From the NCBI GenBank assembly GCA_035295125.1, contig DATGJP010000011.1:1-64000 (forward strand): a stretch of DNA of 64,000 bases, given 5' to 3'. Source of the stretch: JAICMB01 sp035295125. GTDB taxonomy: Bacteria > Acidobacteriota > Terriglobia > Bryobacterales > Bryobacteraceae. Within the stretch, counting starts at the first letter, position 1, and each line of letters begins with the position of its first letter. The position numbers were made by a program, and so were the translations under genes. Positions 1 through 9,323 of this stretch are shown one piece after another. The notes beneath the pieces are model-generated. The model was not told the DNA's origin. It ran no database searches and was given only the letters and a program-made list of their open reading frames with translations.

Positions 1-216
1 TGGACTTTAGTGGGAAAACCCATGGGAAAGAGGTCCTTTCATGCTAACTAGTCATATAACTAGATAACATAAAAACGGCCGGCCTGCAACAGAAACTTAC
101 AGGAATGTTGTTTTATCTAGTGAAGGGCCAAAGTCCAGGCGGCGGATTTTCAATCCGCCCCGTCCATCCCGGAATAAACCATCCGCCCCCGCAGTCTTCT
201 TCGTAGACACGAAGAG
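1..216. other. AT-rich upstream region without a gene
   Basis: No credible coding frame is seen. The first 130 bases are clearly more AT-rich than the rest of the window and probably hold the promoter of the following gene. Two inverted repeats are visible: CTAGT/ACTAG at 48-63 with a 6-base spacer, and a perfect 8-bp hairpin GGCGGATT/AATCCGCC at 141-159 with a 3-base loop. Neither is followed by a T-run. The first ten bases of the window are also nearly repeated in inverted form at 128-137. Confidence 0.5.
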
Positions 217-2349
217 ATGCTCACGACCAACGCCAGTATTGCGCTAGGCCTAGCGTTCGTCCTCATCGGCGGCATCAACGTATGGCTCGTCCTGGAGTCC
301 TGGTCCCGCGTGAAGGCCGCCCAAGCCAGCTCCAGAATGCTGACGTTGCATCGCATCGGAGGTTACGTATTCATCACGATCTTCAGCGTGATGACTTACT
401 TCATGATCGCCCGCCTCCGCAGCGGGGGAGCCGACACCTCGCCCATCGTGACGCTTCACCTCACCTTAGCGCTGGTCCTGTCTCCACTCCTGTTTATCAA
501 GGTGCTGATCGCCCGCTATTACAAAGGCCAACAGAACCTGCTGCTCCCCATAGGCCTGACCATCTTCGTCCTGGCCTTTGCATTGGTAGCCAGCACCGCC
601 GGACCCTACCTGGTCCGCGCCTCCAAAATCGAACAGGTGTCGATTGACCCCGCCAATCTCCCGCCCGTCACCATAGACCTGAACCAGGCCAGCGAGCTGA
701 TGCAAAAGCGCTGCTCCAAATGTCACAACCTCGATCGCGTAGTGGGAGCACGCAAAGACGGGCCAGGCTGGCTGGCCACCGTGAATCGCATGCAAGCCAT
801 GCCAAGTGCGGGCATTTCAGAAAGCGATGTGAGCACGATCGTTTCATATCTGACTTCCCAGGCGCGTCCGCCAGCCCCCGGAACCACACCGAAGCTCGAA
901 GTGGCGCGCGCGCTGGTCGACCAGCGTTGCGCCCGCTGCCACAGCCTCGATCGCGTTTACAAAACCGTCCAGAGTCCCAGCCAGTGGCGCGAAACAGTGA
1001 CCCGCATGGTCAGCTATGCCGCCGGTAGCGCAGGCGCGCTCCAGCCCGGCGAGGACAAGCAGATCATCGACTACCTCTCCGCCACACAAACGCCCGACGC
1101 GATGAATCAGAAAAAAGCGCAGGCCGACGCGGCCTCAGCTTCCGGTCAAAGCCTGATCGTACAGCAGAAGGCCCCTGCACCGTCCCCGGCAACAGCGTCC
1201 TCATACAACCTCGGAGCCCTCGGCTTCATTTCCGTCGTCTGCCTGGCCGGAATCGCGTTGGTCATCCGGCGTCCCGGAACACGGAAGCCGGTCTCTGCGG
1301 CCACACCGCCGCCGGCTACGATCGTCGCGCGTCGTCCGCCAGCAGGCCCGTTCCTCCTGCACGTGGTGCGAATCACCGAACAAACACACGACGCAAAAAC
1401 CCTGCGCTTCGCCATCTCCGGCTCGCGCCCCTTCGAGCCGGAACCCGGCCAATTCCTGACCTTCTCGTTCCTGTTCGATGGGAAAAAGGAAACGCGCTGC
1501 TACTCCATCTGTTCCTCCCCCGCGCGGACCGGCTACGTCGAGATCACCCCCAAGCGTGTCGACAACGGCTGCGTATCGGTCTTCCTGAACGATCGTGCCG
1601 CCCCGGGCATGACGGTCGAAGCCACTGGACCTTTCGGTCAGTTCTGTCTAAACAAAGCAGAGGACAAGCGAATCGTCCTGCTCGCCGCCGGCAGTGGCAT
1701 CACCCCGATGATGTCGATGCTCCATTACATCGACGACCTCTGCCTCGATACGCAAGCCACCCTGCTCTACTGTGTCCGGACGTCAAACGACATCATCTTT
1801 CGCCGCGATCTCGACGAATTGCAAACACGCCTGAAGAACTTTCAATATCACGTCCTGTTATCGCAGCCCGACCCCGCGTGGACCGGCGCGAGCGGCCGAA
1901 TCAATCGCGAGTTCATTTCGAAAGCCGTTCCCGATCTGAAAGGCCGCGTCTTCTTCCTCTGCGGACCGCCACCCTTCATGGAAGCCGCTCGCGCGATCCT
2001 GCTCGACCTCGGAGTCCCGCCTCAACAAATCCGCCAGGAGACCTTCGGAGGAGCAGGAGCCGTCCCGAAACCGCGTCCCACTGAAAGCGCCTTCACCATC
2101 GAATTCGCGAAATCCGCAAGAACCACTGCGGCCCTCGAGGGCCAGTCTCTCCTCGAAGCGGCAACCGAAGCAGGTGTCGCCATCCCATCGGCTTGCCGCC
2201 AAGGCCAATGTGGAACCTGCAAGACCCGCCTGCTCGAAGGAGACGTCCGGATGGCGACCGAAAACGGCCTCGACGCCGATTCAAAAGCGCGAGGCTTCGT
2301 GCTCACCTGCGTAGGCCGCGCGAACGGAAACGTCCGCCTCGACGCCTGA
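217..2349 (+). CDS. Membrane dihaem cytochrome fused to ferredoxin-type reductase
   Basis: A 710-residue fusion. Residues 1-130 hold about four membrane segments with histidines near helix ends. Two c-type haem sites follow, CSKCH at 166-170 and CARCH at 238-242, each with the helical context of a small cytochrome c module. A further membrane segment lies near 330-352. The rest is a flavodoxin-reductase unit: FAD-binding RCYSI at 427-431, a nucleotide-binding GSGITPM loop near 493, CGPPPFM near 582, and a C-terminal plant-type 2Fe-2S domain with C660-x4-C665-x2-C668 and C698. The layout predicts an electron wire from cytoplasmic NAD(P)H through FAD and 2Fe-2S to haems on the outer face. The ATG at 217 has a GAAGAG element just upstream. 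The direction of electron flow and the acceptor are inferred. Confidence 0.85.
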   Translation: MLTTNASIALGLAFVLIGGINVWLVLESWSRVKAAQASSRMLTLHRIGGYVFITIFSVMTYFMIARLRSGGADTSPIVTLHLTLALVLSPLLFIKVLIARYYKGQQNLLLPIGLTIFVLAFALVASTAGPYLVRASKIEQVSIDPANLPPVTIDLNQASELMQKRCSKCHNLDRVVGARKDGPGWLATVNRMQAMPSAGISESDVSTIVSYLTSQARPPAPGTTPKLEVARALVDQRCARCHSLDRVYKTVQSPSQWRETVTRMVSYAAGSAGALQPGEDKQIIDYLSATQTPDAMNQKKAQADAASASGQSLIVQQKAPAPSPATASSYNLGALGFISVVCLAGIALVIRRPGTRKPVSAATPPPATIVARRPPAGPFLLHVVRITEQTHDAKTLRFAISGSRPFEPEPGQFLTFSFLFDGKKETRCYSICSSPARTGYVEITPKRVDNGCVSVFLNDRAAPGMTVEATGPFGQFCLNKAEDKRIVLLAAGSGITPMMSMLHYIDDLCLDTQATLLYCVRTSNDIIFRRDLDELQTRLKNFQYHVLLSQPDPAWTGASGRINREFISKAVPDLKGRVFFLCGPPPFMEAARAILLDLGVPPQQIRQETFGGAGAVPKPRPTESAFTIEFAKSARTTAALEGQSLLEAATEAGVAIPSACRQGQCGTCKTRLLEGDVRMATENGLDADSKARGFVLTCVGRANGNVRLDA

Positions 2350-4074
2350 TTACTTCGCGGCCGTGCTTTTCTCCGCCGGAACCGCCGCCAGTTGGACCGT
2401 CTGGCTATCCGCCCCCGCCACGCTCATGTCCTTGCCTGCCGACTCGTGAGGCTTGATGTAATCCGGGTCCATGTAAGCACCCGCCTCGATGTCTTCCCAG
2501 GCAATGATCTTGTACTGCCCCGGCCGGATGCTCTTCATCGTGAAGTGCCCGTTCTGGTCGGTATTCGCCACCCGATACAGCCAGGCCAAGCTGCGATGAC
2601 TCGAATCTGGAATTAGCGTTACCGTTGCGCCCGCGGCATTCTCGCCATTGGCGTTCTGAACCGTCCCGTCAATCTGCCCGCCATTGGGATTGATCGTGAC
2701 CTTCAGCTCAGCCGCGGGAACGCCCTGACTGAAATCGACGCCCGTCTCGGTGACATCCTGGTCGCCGATGCGCACCGACTTTACATAAAAGCCCTGAGGC
2801 AAGCCGTATACGTTGACGTCGTAGGGTTCCGTCGTGATATTCGTCAGTTTGAACGTAAGATCGTCCTTGACCTGCGCGTTCCCACCGCCCATCATCGGCC
2901 CGGTCGCTCTCGGCTGCAACATCACCCGTAGCGTCGCGTCTTTCAGATCCCCGTTCTCCTCGATCTTTACGGAACCCGATAGCTCGGCCGGCGGTTGCAA
3001 TACCAGTTCGATCCCCTCAATCTTGGAATTGCCGACCTCGATTTGCTGGCGGGCGCTGAACCGGGCTCCCTCGTTGGCGTAGTCCGCCCGCAGATAGTAC
3101 GACCCCGGCGTCACTCCTCGCATCTCGAAGTTGCCCTGCGAATCCAAACCGCGTGCCATTGCCCGAGGCATATAAGCCTCCCCGTCGCGCGGCAGCAACA
3201 TGACGCTGATGCCACGGCGGGAGTTCGGTGCAATCCCCGTAACGTGACCTTTGATTCGAACCGTGCGCACCCGCGCCAGGCTCATGTTGATGCCTTGAAT
3301 CACGGCGCCCGGCGTAATCTCAATTTGCGTTGCCGACTCGGCATTCGTCGCATTGGGGTAATAAGTGGGGGCGTAGCCTTCCTCCACCGTTTGCGTACTT
3401 GCGCTGGTGCGCTCCAAAGTGCCGCTATACAAATCCGGCGAATGGTAAGTCGCATTCAAAATGTACTTCCCTGGCGAAAGGCCGTACACGCGGAATTCGC
3501 CAAGGTCGTTGGTCGAGTTGCCGTTCGCAGAGGAGAGCTGCTTCCTGCCGTTCTGGTATCGATACACCATGCACTGAATACGGACGCTCGCCATCGGCTC
3601 CCCGTCCTCGTCCAAAACCCGGCCCGCAATCACGCCCTGTGGCGTCATTTTGAACGTCACTTCTTTCAGGTGCTGCCCATTCTGGAGCGTAATGGTCGAT
3701 ACATTCCGCGAATTTCCTTGCGGCGAATAACCCTGAGTTACATAACCATTTCGCGAAGCGATGAAATTGTAACGCCCGGGATCGATATCGTCGATCAGAA
3801 AATGACCCGCGCCGTCCGTCATGGCGCCTTGGGCCGTGCCATTTGCAGTTGTCAGCGCGCGTAGCGACAGGTGCGCTTTCTTCAGCGCCTCTCCTGTAAT
3901 CCCGTTCACGACCGTGCCCTCGATCGAACATTTGTCCTCGGGATTTACCGTGGCTGGAGGAGCATCCCCGGGATTTGTCGAGGCGCCCGAGGTGCGTGGC
4001 GCCCTGGCCGGCGTTGGGGGGGTTTGGGCACTTACGGAAGCACACGCGAAAAATGCCATGACAACGTATCGCAT
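2350..4074 (-). CDS. Secreted protein with carboxypeptidase regulatory-like domains
   Basis: A 574-residue protein with a short signal peptide (hydrophobic residues 4-14, cleavage after ASVSA) and a Pro/Ala-rich linker. Several Ig-like carboxypeptidase-regulatory modules follow. Recurrent features are an SIEGTVVNGITGEALKKA-type opening, GHFLIDDIDPGRYNF-type strands, and similar units near 150, 285 and 460. Such modules act as extracellular adhesion or TonB-receptor plug-like beta-sandwich domains; no catalytic residues are seen. The stop codon abuts the stop of the convergent upstream gene with no bases between them. The substrate or partner is unknown. Confidence 0.8.
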   Translation of the reverse strand: MRYVVMAFFACASVSAQTPPTPARAPRTSGASTNPGDAPPATVNPEDKCSIEGTVVNGITGEALKKAHLSLRALTTANGTAQGAMTDGAGHFLIDDIDPGRYNFIASRNGYVTQGYSPQGNSRNVSTITLQNGQHLKEVTFKMTPQGVIAGRVLDEDGEPMASVRIQCMVYRYQNGRKQLSSANGNSTNDLGEFRVYGLSPGKYILNATYHSPDLYSGTLERTSASTQTVEEGYAPTYYPNATNAESATQIEITPGAVIQGINMSLARVRTVRIKGHVTGIAPNSRRGISVMLLPRDGEAYMPRAMARGLDSQGNFEMRGVTPGSYYLRADYANEGARFSARQQIEVGNSKIEGIELVLQPPAELSGSVKIEENGDLKDATLRVMLQPRATGPMMGGGNAQVKDDLTFKLTNITTEPYDVNVYGLPQGFYVKSVRIGDQDVTETGVDFSQGVPAAELKVTINPNGGQIDGTVQNANGENAAGATVTLIPDSSHRSLAWLYRVANTDQNGHFTMKSIRPGQYKIIAWEDIEAGAYMDPDYIKPHESAGKDMSVAGADSQTVQLAAVPAEKSTAAK

Positions 4075-4161
4075 GAACGGCCTCCTTCCATTTTCAGATT
4101 TTAGACGTACCCAACCCCCAGATTGTTGGCGTCAAACTTGCCGAAATATACTGGAACAGCC

Positions 4162-5193
4162 GTGCTAAGGATCGCCGCTTTTGCGCTTTGTCTGTCGTGT
4201 GCCTTACCGGCGCGCTCCCAGCCAAGCATTCGTGTCGATGTAAGACTCGTCCGCATCCCGGTTGTCGCTACCGATGCCGACGGTAAGGTGGTTCACGATC
4301 TTCGCCGCGAGGAATTCGCGGTCACGGAGGACGGCGTTCCCCAGGAAATTAAGTATCTCTGGCGCGACATCGATCTGCCCCTGAACGTCGGGCTGATCGC
4401 TGATGATAGCAACAGCCAGATGGGCTTTATCCGCAAACACCGCGACACAATGGCTGCCTTCCTGCGACGTGTCGTCTCCCCCAGCGACCGCGCGTTTATC
4501 GTCTCCGTCGCCTCCCAGCAGGTTCTCGTCACCGATCTCACTCAATCCACCGACGAGCTTGCCGGCGGAATCGCCAGCCTCAAATCCGGCAATGCAGAAG
4601 GCGAAATCCTCGGAGAACCGTGCGGTACCGAAAAGGACGATCCCGAAGAGCATCATCGAAAAAAACACGCCGCTCCCCTCAGGCGACGGTTTCCATGTGG
4701 CGGTACCGCGTTATGGAACGGCGTCTATTACTCCGCGAAACTGAAGCTCAAGCCACTCACCGGGCGCAAAGCGCTACTGGTACTCACAGACGGCTGGGAC
4801 ACCGGCAGCGATCACGGCCTGGAGGACACTATCGAAGCCTGCCAGGGCGCCGACGCGGTCGTTTACGCCTTTCGAACCGCGCAGTCCCCCTACCTCGCCT
4901 CGGCGTTAAACCCCGCAGCAGCTCCGCTGCTAATCCCACTGATGAAATCGAAGCTTGCCAAGGGCAAACGCGAGCTCGAGCGGTTAACCCTGGAAACCGG
5001 CGGCGCAACTTTCACAGGTTCCCCCGAAGACGCCTTTGTCCAGATCGAAGCGGAGCTCCGCGGACAGTACGTGCTCGCCTACACGCCCGCCTCCACTGCA
5101 AAACCGGGCGCCACCCACAAATTGAAAGTGACGGTAGCCAGGCCCGGACTCCGGGTGCGCGCCCGCGCCACCTACACAGATGAAATACCTTGA
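4162..5193 (+). CDS. VWFA-related acidobacterial secreted protein
   Basis: This encodes a 343-residue protein from a GTG at 4162, preceded by GGAA at a good distance. That start gives a typical signal peptide (LRIAAFALCLSCALPARS). An upstream in-frame TTG at 4123 would add 13 residues and spoil the peptide. The mature part matches the VWFA-related family of Acidobacteria (TIGR03436 type): an RLVRIPVVATDADGK opening, a regulatory strand VTEDGVPQEI, then a von Willebrand A fold with the metal-site motif DDSNS and LLVLTDGWDTGSDH. The gene is followed after 24 bases by a thioredoxin gene and may share its transcript. The ligand is unknown. Confidence 0.85.
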   Translation: MLRIAAFALCLSCALPARSQPSIRVDVRLVRIPVVATDADGKVVHDLRREEFAVTEDGVPQEIKYLWRDIDLPLNVGLIADDSNSQMGFIRKHRDTMAAFLRRVVSPSDRAFIVSVASQQVLVTDLTQSTDELAGGIASLKSGNAEGEILGEPCGTEKDDPEEHHRKKHAAPLRRRFPCGGTALWNGVYYSAKLKLKPLTGRKALLVLTDGWDTGSDHGLEDTIEACQGADAVVYAFRTAQSPYLASALNPAAAPLLIPLMKSKLAKGKRELERLTLETGGATFTGSPEDAFVQIEAELRGQYVLAYTPASTAKPGATHKLKVTVARPGLRVRARATYTDEIP

Positions 5194-5217
5194 AGGCTGG
5201 AAGGGTCTCAGAATTGA

Positions 5218-5661
5218 ATGCCTACTCTCGACATGATCCGCTGCCCCGCCTGCGACGCCGTGAATCGCGTTCCGCACGAAAAAATCGAGCAAGGCCTGAA
5301 GCCCGTATGCGGGCAGTGCAAGAATCCCTTGCCTGTCAGCGATAGCCCCGCGGTAATCACCGATGCGACCTTCGCGTCCGCCGTTGAGAGCTCGACGATA
5401 CCGGTTCTCCTCGACATGTGGGCTCCCTGGTGCGGCCCCTGCCGCATGGTGGCGCCGGTTATCGAACAACTCGCCACCGAGCTCAGCGGTCGCGTGCAGA
5501 TTGGCAAAATGAACGTGGACGATAACCCGGTTACATCATCCCGCTTCAACGTCCGCAGCATTCCGACGCTGCTCATTTTTCAAAACGGGCGCGAAGTGGA
5601 TCGCATTGTTGGAGTACAGCCCAAGCCGGAAATCCTCCGCCACCTCCAACGCTTCCTGTAA
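5218..5661 (+). CDS. trxC: Thioredoxin with N-terminal zinc finger (Trx2 type)
   Basis: A 147-residue disulfide reductase. An N-terminal zinc-binding segment carries two CxxC pairs (CPAC and CGQC, residues 8-40), as in thioredoxin 2. A complete thioredoxin fold follows with the active site WAPWCGPCR and the cis-proline segment RSIPTLLIF. The ATG at 5218 lies 13 bases after GGAAGGG. An in-frame ATG at 5233 immediately precedes the zinc finger and is an alternative. The protein should act in the cytoplasm. Confidence 0.93.
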   Translation: MPTLDMIRCPACDAVNRVPHEKIEQGLKPVCGQCKNPLPVSDSPAVITDATFASAVESSTIPVLLDMWAPWCGPCRMVAPVIEQLATELSGRVQIGKMNVDDNPVTSSRFNVRSIPTLLIFQNGREVDRIVGVQPKPEILRHLQRFL

Positions 5662-5715
5662 CGCGGCTTTTAGCTGCCCTGAGGCAAGCGAAGCTTGCGG
5701 AGCTTTGGTGACGCG

Positions 5716-6828
5716 TTACCTCATCAACCGTTCGAGTATCTCCGGAATCTCAAACACCGCCCGATTCTGAACCCCCCGCGCGTTCGCCCGATACCGCTCA
5801 AAATCCCCCGGAGTAAGCAATTGAGCCAACCCCTCATTGACCTCGCGGAACGACTTCAGCACCACGCCGACCTGGCGCTCCCGCACCCATTCCGCGTTGT
5901 ACCGTTCCTGCGGCAGCGTCCAGGAATTGCGCTCGACGATTACCGGCAAACCCATAGCCACCGCCTCGCTGATGCTTCCCGGCCCGGGCTTACCAATGAA
6001 GAAATCGGCGAGGCTCATGAAGTAAGGAATCTCGGTAGTGAAACCCTGCACTGACATCGGAAACTTCGTCTGGAGCGCTTTCAACTTCGCCGCCAACTTC
6101 ACGTTCTTCCCGCAAATGAAGATCATCTGCAATTCGGCCGTCAGCCGGCGTGCGATGTCGAGCATCACGTTCGAACCCTCGCCGCCAAACAGCACGAGCC
6201 CCGTTGTGAGTTCCGGCTTCAAACCCAACTTCGCCCGCTCCGCAGCCCGATTCACTTCCACCGGATCGTAAAACTTCGGCCGCAAAATCATCCCCGACGT
6301 CCGAAAAATCCGGTCCTCCGGGTGTCCCAGCTCTCGAGCCTGTGCCGCCGCCTTCTCCGTGCCGCAAACGAAGTACTGTTCCTGCCCGCGCTCGATCCAG
6401 AAATGCGGAGGGTAATCCGCGAAATCCGTCAGGATCGTCACCATCGGAGTCCGCCCGTCCAAGCTCTGCCACAGCGCCCGATTGAAATTCGGAATCAGCG
6501 AAACGACCAGGTCGGGCCGCCCCTCAGCCCAGAACTTCCGCAAAAGTTTAACTTGCCCGCGATGGTACAGCCGGATGATGGCATGCATCGCGACCGTCAA
6601 TTGCGGCGACCCCAGCGTCCACCCCTTCTTCAGCAGCAGATTGTAAACGTCCTGTAGCCGCAGGCCCGTGATCTTCCGAAAAATATCGAGCGGATCGAGA
6701 ATCTCCTGCAGATTCACCAGCCGCAAAGCCCAGGGCCGCTGCTGCTGCTCGATCACCGCCTTCAGAGCGTTAGCCGCGCTTCGATGCCCGCCGCCGGCAT
6801 CGAAGAAAACAAAGTCCAGCCTTTTCAT
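5716..6828 (-). CDS. GT28-type glycosyltransferase (MGDG synthase-like)
   Basis: This encodes a 370-residue protein of the MurG/monogalactosyldiacylglycerol-synthase superfamily. The N-terminus carries the Gly/His loop FFDAGGGHRSAANAL that binds the acceptor or lipid side. The C-terminal Rossmann half has LVLFGGEGSNVMLDIARRL and the donor-binding GKPGPGSISEAVAMGLPVIV. The family transfers a sugar from a nucleotide donor to diacylglycerol or a related lipid at the inner membrane. The exact acceptor cannot be read from the sequence. It converges with the thioredoxin gene and is divergent from the MATE gene, with 44 bases between the two starts. Confidence 0.85.
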   Translation of the reverse strand: MKRLDFVFFDAGGGHRSAANALKAVIEQQQRPWALRLVNLQEILDPLDIFRKITGLRLQDVYNLLLKKGWTLGSPQLTVAMHAIIRLYHRGQVKLLRKFWAEGRPDLVVSLIPNFNRALWQSLDGRTPMVTILTDFADYPPHFWIERGQEQYFVCGTEKAAAQARELGHPEDRIFRTSGMILRPKFYDPVEVNRAAERAKLGLKPELTTGLVLFGGEGSNVMLDIARRLTAELQMIFICGKNVKLAAKLKALQTKFPMSVQGFTTEIPYFMSLADFFIGKPGPGSISEAVAMGLPVIVERNSWTLPQERYNAEWVRERQVGVVLKSFREVNEGLAQLLTPGDFERYRANARGVQNRAVFEIPEILERLMR

Positions 6829-6872
6829 TCGATGCTTCCGAATGTACCATCCACGTTCGTTACCCTAAAGAA

Positions 6873-8273
6873 TTGCGGGCCGCCCTCAAACTCGAACTGC
6901 GTCCGATGCTCCACATCGCTGCCCCGCTCGCGCTCGCCGAGCTGGGCTGGATGATCATGGGCATCGTCGACACGGTCATGGTCGGCCACCTTTCGAACAG
7001 CGCCCAAGCCATCGCCGCGGTAAGTCTCGGAAGCATCCTGTTCTACACCGTCGCCGTTTGGGGAATCAGCATCTTCCTGGGCCTCGACTCGGTCGTCTCT
7101 CACGATTTCGGCGCCGGCCGCATCGGCGACTGTCATCGTTGGCTGCTGAACGCCCTCTATATCGCCATCCCTTTTACGCCCGTCCTGATGTTCCTGGTCT
7201 GGTTATGGAATCCCATTCTCCGCACCATGGGCGCCGACCCCGAGGTCTCCCGACTGGCGATCCCCTACATGAACACCTTGAACTGGAGTGTTCCCGGCCT
7301 GGTCCTGTACGCCGTTTTTCGCCGCTACCTCCAGTCCATGAACCACGCGCGTATCGTGATGTTCGCCCTCCTGAGCGCGAACCTGGTGAACCTGGTGGCA
7401 AACTGGATTTTCGTCTACGGCAACCTGGGCGCACCCGCGCTCGGCGTTCGTGGATCCGGGCTCGCCACCACCGCGTCGCGTCTCTACATGGCCGCCGTCT
7501 TAATCGGCTTCGCGATTTATTACGACCGCCGTCAGCAAACTGGCCTATTTGGAATATCGTTTCGCGCGTCTTGGCCACAAATCGTACGATTGCTGCGGCT
7601 TGGGATTCCTGCGTCCGCGCAAGTCTGCATCGAGATCGGCGTGTTCGCCCTGACAGCGGCCCTCATCGCGCGCCTCGACGCCACTTCGCTTGCCGGACAT
7701 CAAATCGCCCTGAATGCTGCCTCCGCGACCTACATGGTGCCGCTCGGCATCGGCTCGGCGGCTGCCGTTCGCGTGGGCCAGGCCTTGGGCCGTAAAGATC
7801 CGCACGCCGCATCACGCGCGGGTTGGACGGCTATAGCCCTCGGCGTGTCCTTCATGACTTTCGCGGCCATCTTGTTCCTGACCCTGCCTCGCTTCATCGC
7901 GATGATGTACACTCACGACACCGCGGTCATCCGCATGGCGGTCACCCTCTTCGCCATTGCCGCGGTTTTCCAGATCTTCGATGGAACGCAGGTGGTCGTA
8001 ACCGGAGCGCTCCGCGGAGCTGGAAACACGCACACGCCCATGCTGGTCCACCTGTTCGGCTATTGGGCCGTCGGCCTGCCCATCGGCTACTGGTTCTGCT
8101 TCAACCGCCACTGGGGAGCGCCCGGGATGTGGATTGGCCTCTGCATCGCTCTCATCTTGATCGGCGCCGCACAATTGACCATGTGGCGCCGGACGATTCA
8201 CAAAATTCTCTCGTCACCCGCGGTAGTGACGGTTCCAATGCTGGAACCCGAGGAGCACGAATGGAAGATCTGA
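6873..8273 (+). CDS. MATE family efflux transporter
   Basis: This encodes a 466-residue multidrug/toxic-compound exporter with twelve predicted membrane helices in two homologous halves. The first half opens with PLALAELGWMIMGIVDTVMVG, the family signature around the first helix. The second half has the matching ALNAASATYMVPLGIGSAAAVRVGQALG segment. The only start in range is TTG at 6873; the in-frame ATG at 6906 would cut into the first helix. The last 13 bases overlap the next gene, so the two are probably co-translated. The exported substrate is not predictable. Confidence 0.9.
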   Translation: MRAALKLELRPMLHIAAPLALAELGWMIMGIVDTVMVGHLSNSAQAIAAVSLGSILFYTVAVWGISIFLGLDSVVSHDFGAGRIGDCHRWLLNALYIAIPFTPVLMFLVWLWNPILRTMGADPEVSRLAIPYMNTLNWSVPGLVLYAVFRRYLQSMNHARIVMFALLSANLVNLVANWIFVYGNLGAPALGVRGSGLATTASRLYMAAVLIGFAIYYDRRQQTGLFGISFRASWPQIVRLLRLGIPASAQVCIEIGVFALTAALIARLDATSLAGHQIALNAASATYMVPLGIGSAAAVRVGQALGRKDPHAASRAGWTAIALGVSFMTFAAILFLTLPRFIAMMYTHDTAVIRMAVTLFAIAAVFQIFDGTQVVVTGALRGAGNTHTPMLVHLFGYWAVGLPIGYWFCFNRHWGAPGMWIGLCIALILIGAAQLTMWRRTIHKILSSPAVVTVPMLEPEEHEWKI

Positions 8274-8635
8274 AGCTCCTTTTCGTATACGGCACGCTGA
8301 AAAGCGGCTGCAGCAACCAGTACGCCGACCTGCTCCATTCCAGCTCCGACTTCATGGGACGCGCTTCCATCGCAGGTCGCCTCTATCGCATCGCCGAGTA
8401 TCCTGGAGCCGTTCTCAGCGACAATCCCGCCGACCGCGTCCACGGGGAAGTATTCCAAATGCACGATTCGGATGCACTGCTCGAAGCGTTGGACGCCTAC
8501 GAAGGCTCCACCTATGAGCGCGTCTGGTGTCCCATCGAAATGGAGGACGGCGAGCAAGCCACCGCCTGGGTCTATACTTTTCGCGAATCCATCGAAGGCA
8601 AGCCGCGCATCAAATCCGGCGATTTTTTAGTGTAG
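8261..8635 (+). CDS. Gamma-glutamylcyclotransferase-like (AIG2) protein
   Basis: A 124-residue protein with the GGCT fold. It opens with LFVYGTLKSGCSN, the family's substrate-loop signature, continues through GRLYRIAEYPGAVLSD, and has the catalytic glutamate in the ALDAYEGSTYERV segment. It probably cleaves gamma-glutamyl amines or releases 5-oxoproline from gamma-glutamyl peptides. The ATG at 8261 has GAGGAG seven bases upstream and lies inside the end of the MATE gene. Longer open frames through this position belong to a shadow of the MATE gene. Confidence 0.88.
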   Translation: MEDLKLLFVYGTLKSGCSNQYADLLHSSSDFMGRASIAGRLYRIAEYPGAVLSDNPADRVHGEVFQMHDSDALLEALDAYEGSTYERVWCPIEMEDGEQATAWVYTFRESIEGKPRIKSGDFLV

Positions 8636-8768
8636 GGTACGAGACTTTTTAGCTTTTTGGCTTCAGCACGTTGTTGGGCTGCATAGTCGGCTATGCCAGA
8701 AAAACATGCCGTCTGCCACACAGAACTGACCTACCCGGCAACGGCCAGGTTCGTCATATCGAGCGCAG

Positions 8769-9323
8769 TCAGATTGATGGGACTGTTGTACTCGGCTCGT
8801 GAGGACGCCCCATCGTCGCGCAGTAGGCGGATTTCTGTTCCACAGGCGGAAGAACGGCGAAATTCATCCAAAAGCCTTGGATCGACTGGATCAGGCGCTG
8901 GGCGGTATCCAAGTCAGTCGCTTTCTGCACAAAAGCATTGGCATGGAGTTGATAACTGCGGCGGACTTCTTCGGGCGAGTTCGTAGTAGACAACATGATC
9001 ACGGGTATGGTGTTGATGTAAAGATCCTGCTTGACCCGTGAAAGAAGCTCCAACCCTGACATCCCAGGCATATTGATATCAAGCAGGATCAGGTTGGGGC
9101 GAGGCGCTTTGGCATATTTGCCGCGTTGATGTAGAAAGTCGATAGCCTCCGAAGCATCCTGAACGACGTATTCTTCATGAGGGTGTTGAACATTTTTCAT
9201 CAGGATTGTGATCAACTCGGCATCGGCCAGGCTGTCGTCTACGATCAGAATGCGAAACGCCGCGTCCAAGCCCGTGTAAGTAGCCTGTTTGTCGTTAAAT
9301 ATGTTCGTGTTTACATCCCGCAT
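8769..9323 (-). CDS. Stand-alone response regulator (Rcp1-like)
   Basis: A 184-residue single-receiver-domain protein. The receiver is complete: acidic pair RILIVDDS, phospho-acceptor aspartate in LILLDINMPGMSG, the Thr position in VIMLSTTNSPEE, and the lysine in FVQKATD. It has about 25 extra residues in front and a short tail, but no DNA-binding or enzymatic output. The loop after the phospho-site and the LLSRVKQD segment match the phytochrome-linked Rcp1 group. The ATG at 9323 is preceded by GAGGAGGGAGG. A longer frame to 9488 has no such site. It is divergent from a second receiver gene across about 274 bases, and no kinase is adjacent. Confidence 0.9.
   Translation of the reverse strand: MRDVNTNIFNDKQATYTGLDAAFRILIVDDSLADAELITILMKNVQHPHEEYVVQDASEAIDFLHQRGKYAKAPRPNLILLDINMPGMSGLELLSRVKQDLYINTIPVIMLSTTNSPEEVRRSYQLHANAFVQKATDLDTAQRLIQSIQGFWMNFAVLPPVEQKSAYCATMGRPHEPSTTVPSI

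Noticed and set aside
141..159. GGCGGATT-TTC-AATCCGCC hairpin resembling an anticodon arm
   Set aside because: No D-arm, T-arm (TTCRA loop) or acceptor stem can be placed around it, so it is not a tRNA. It lacks a T-run, so it is not a terminator.
5684..5698. GCAAGC-GAA-GCTTGC hairpin between two convergent genes
   Set aside because: The position suits a terminator, but the stem has only six pairs and no T-run follows on either strand.
8681..8696. GCATAG-TCGG-CTATGC hairpin after the GGCT-like gene
   Set aside because: A short stem with a stable loop but no T-run on either side. It could be chance.
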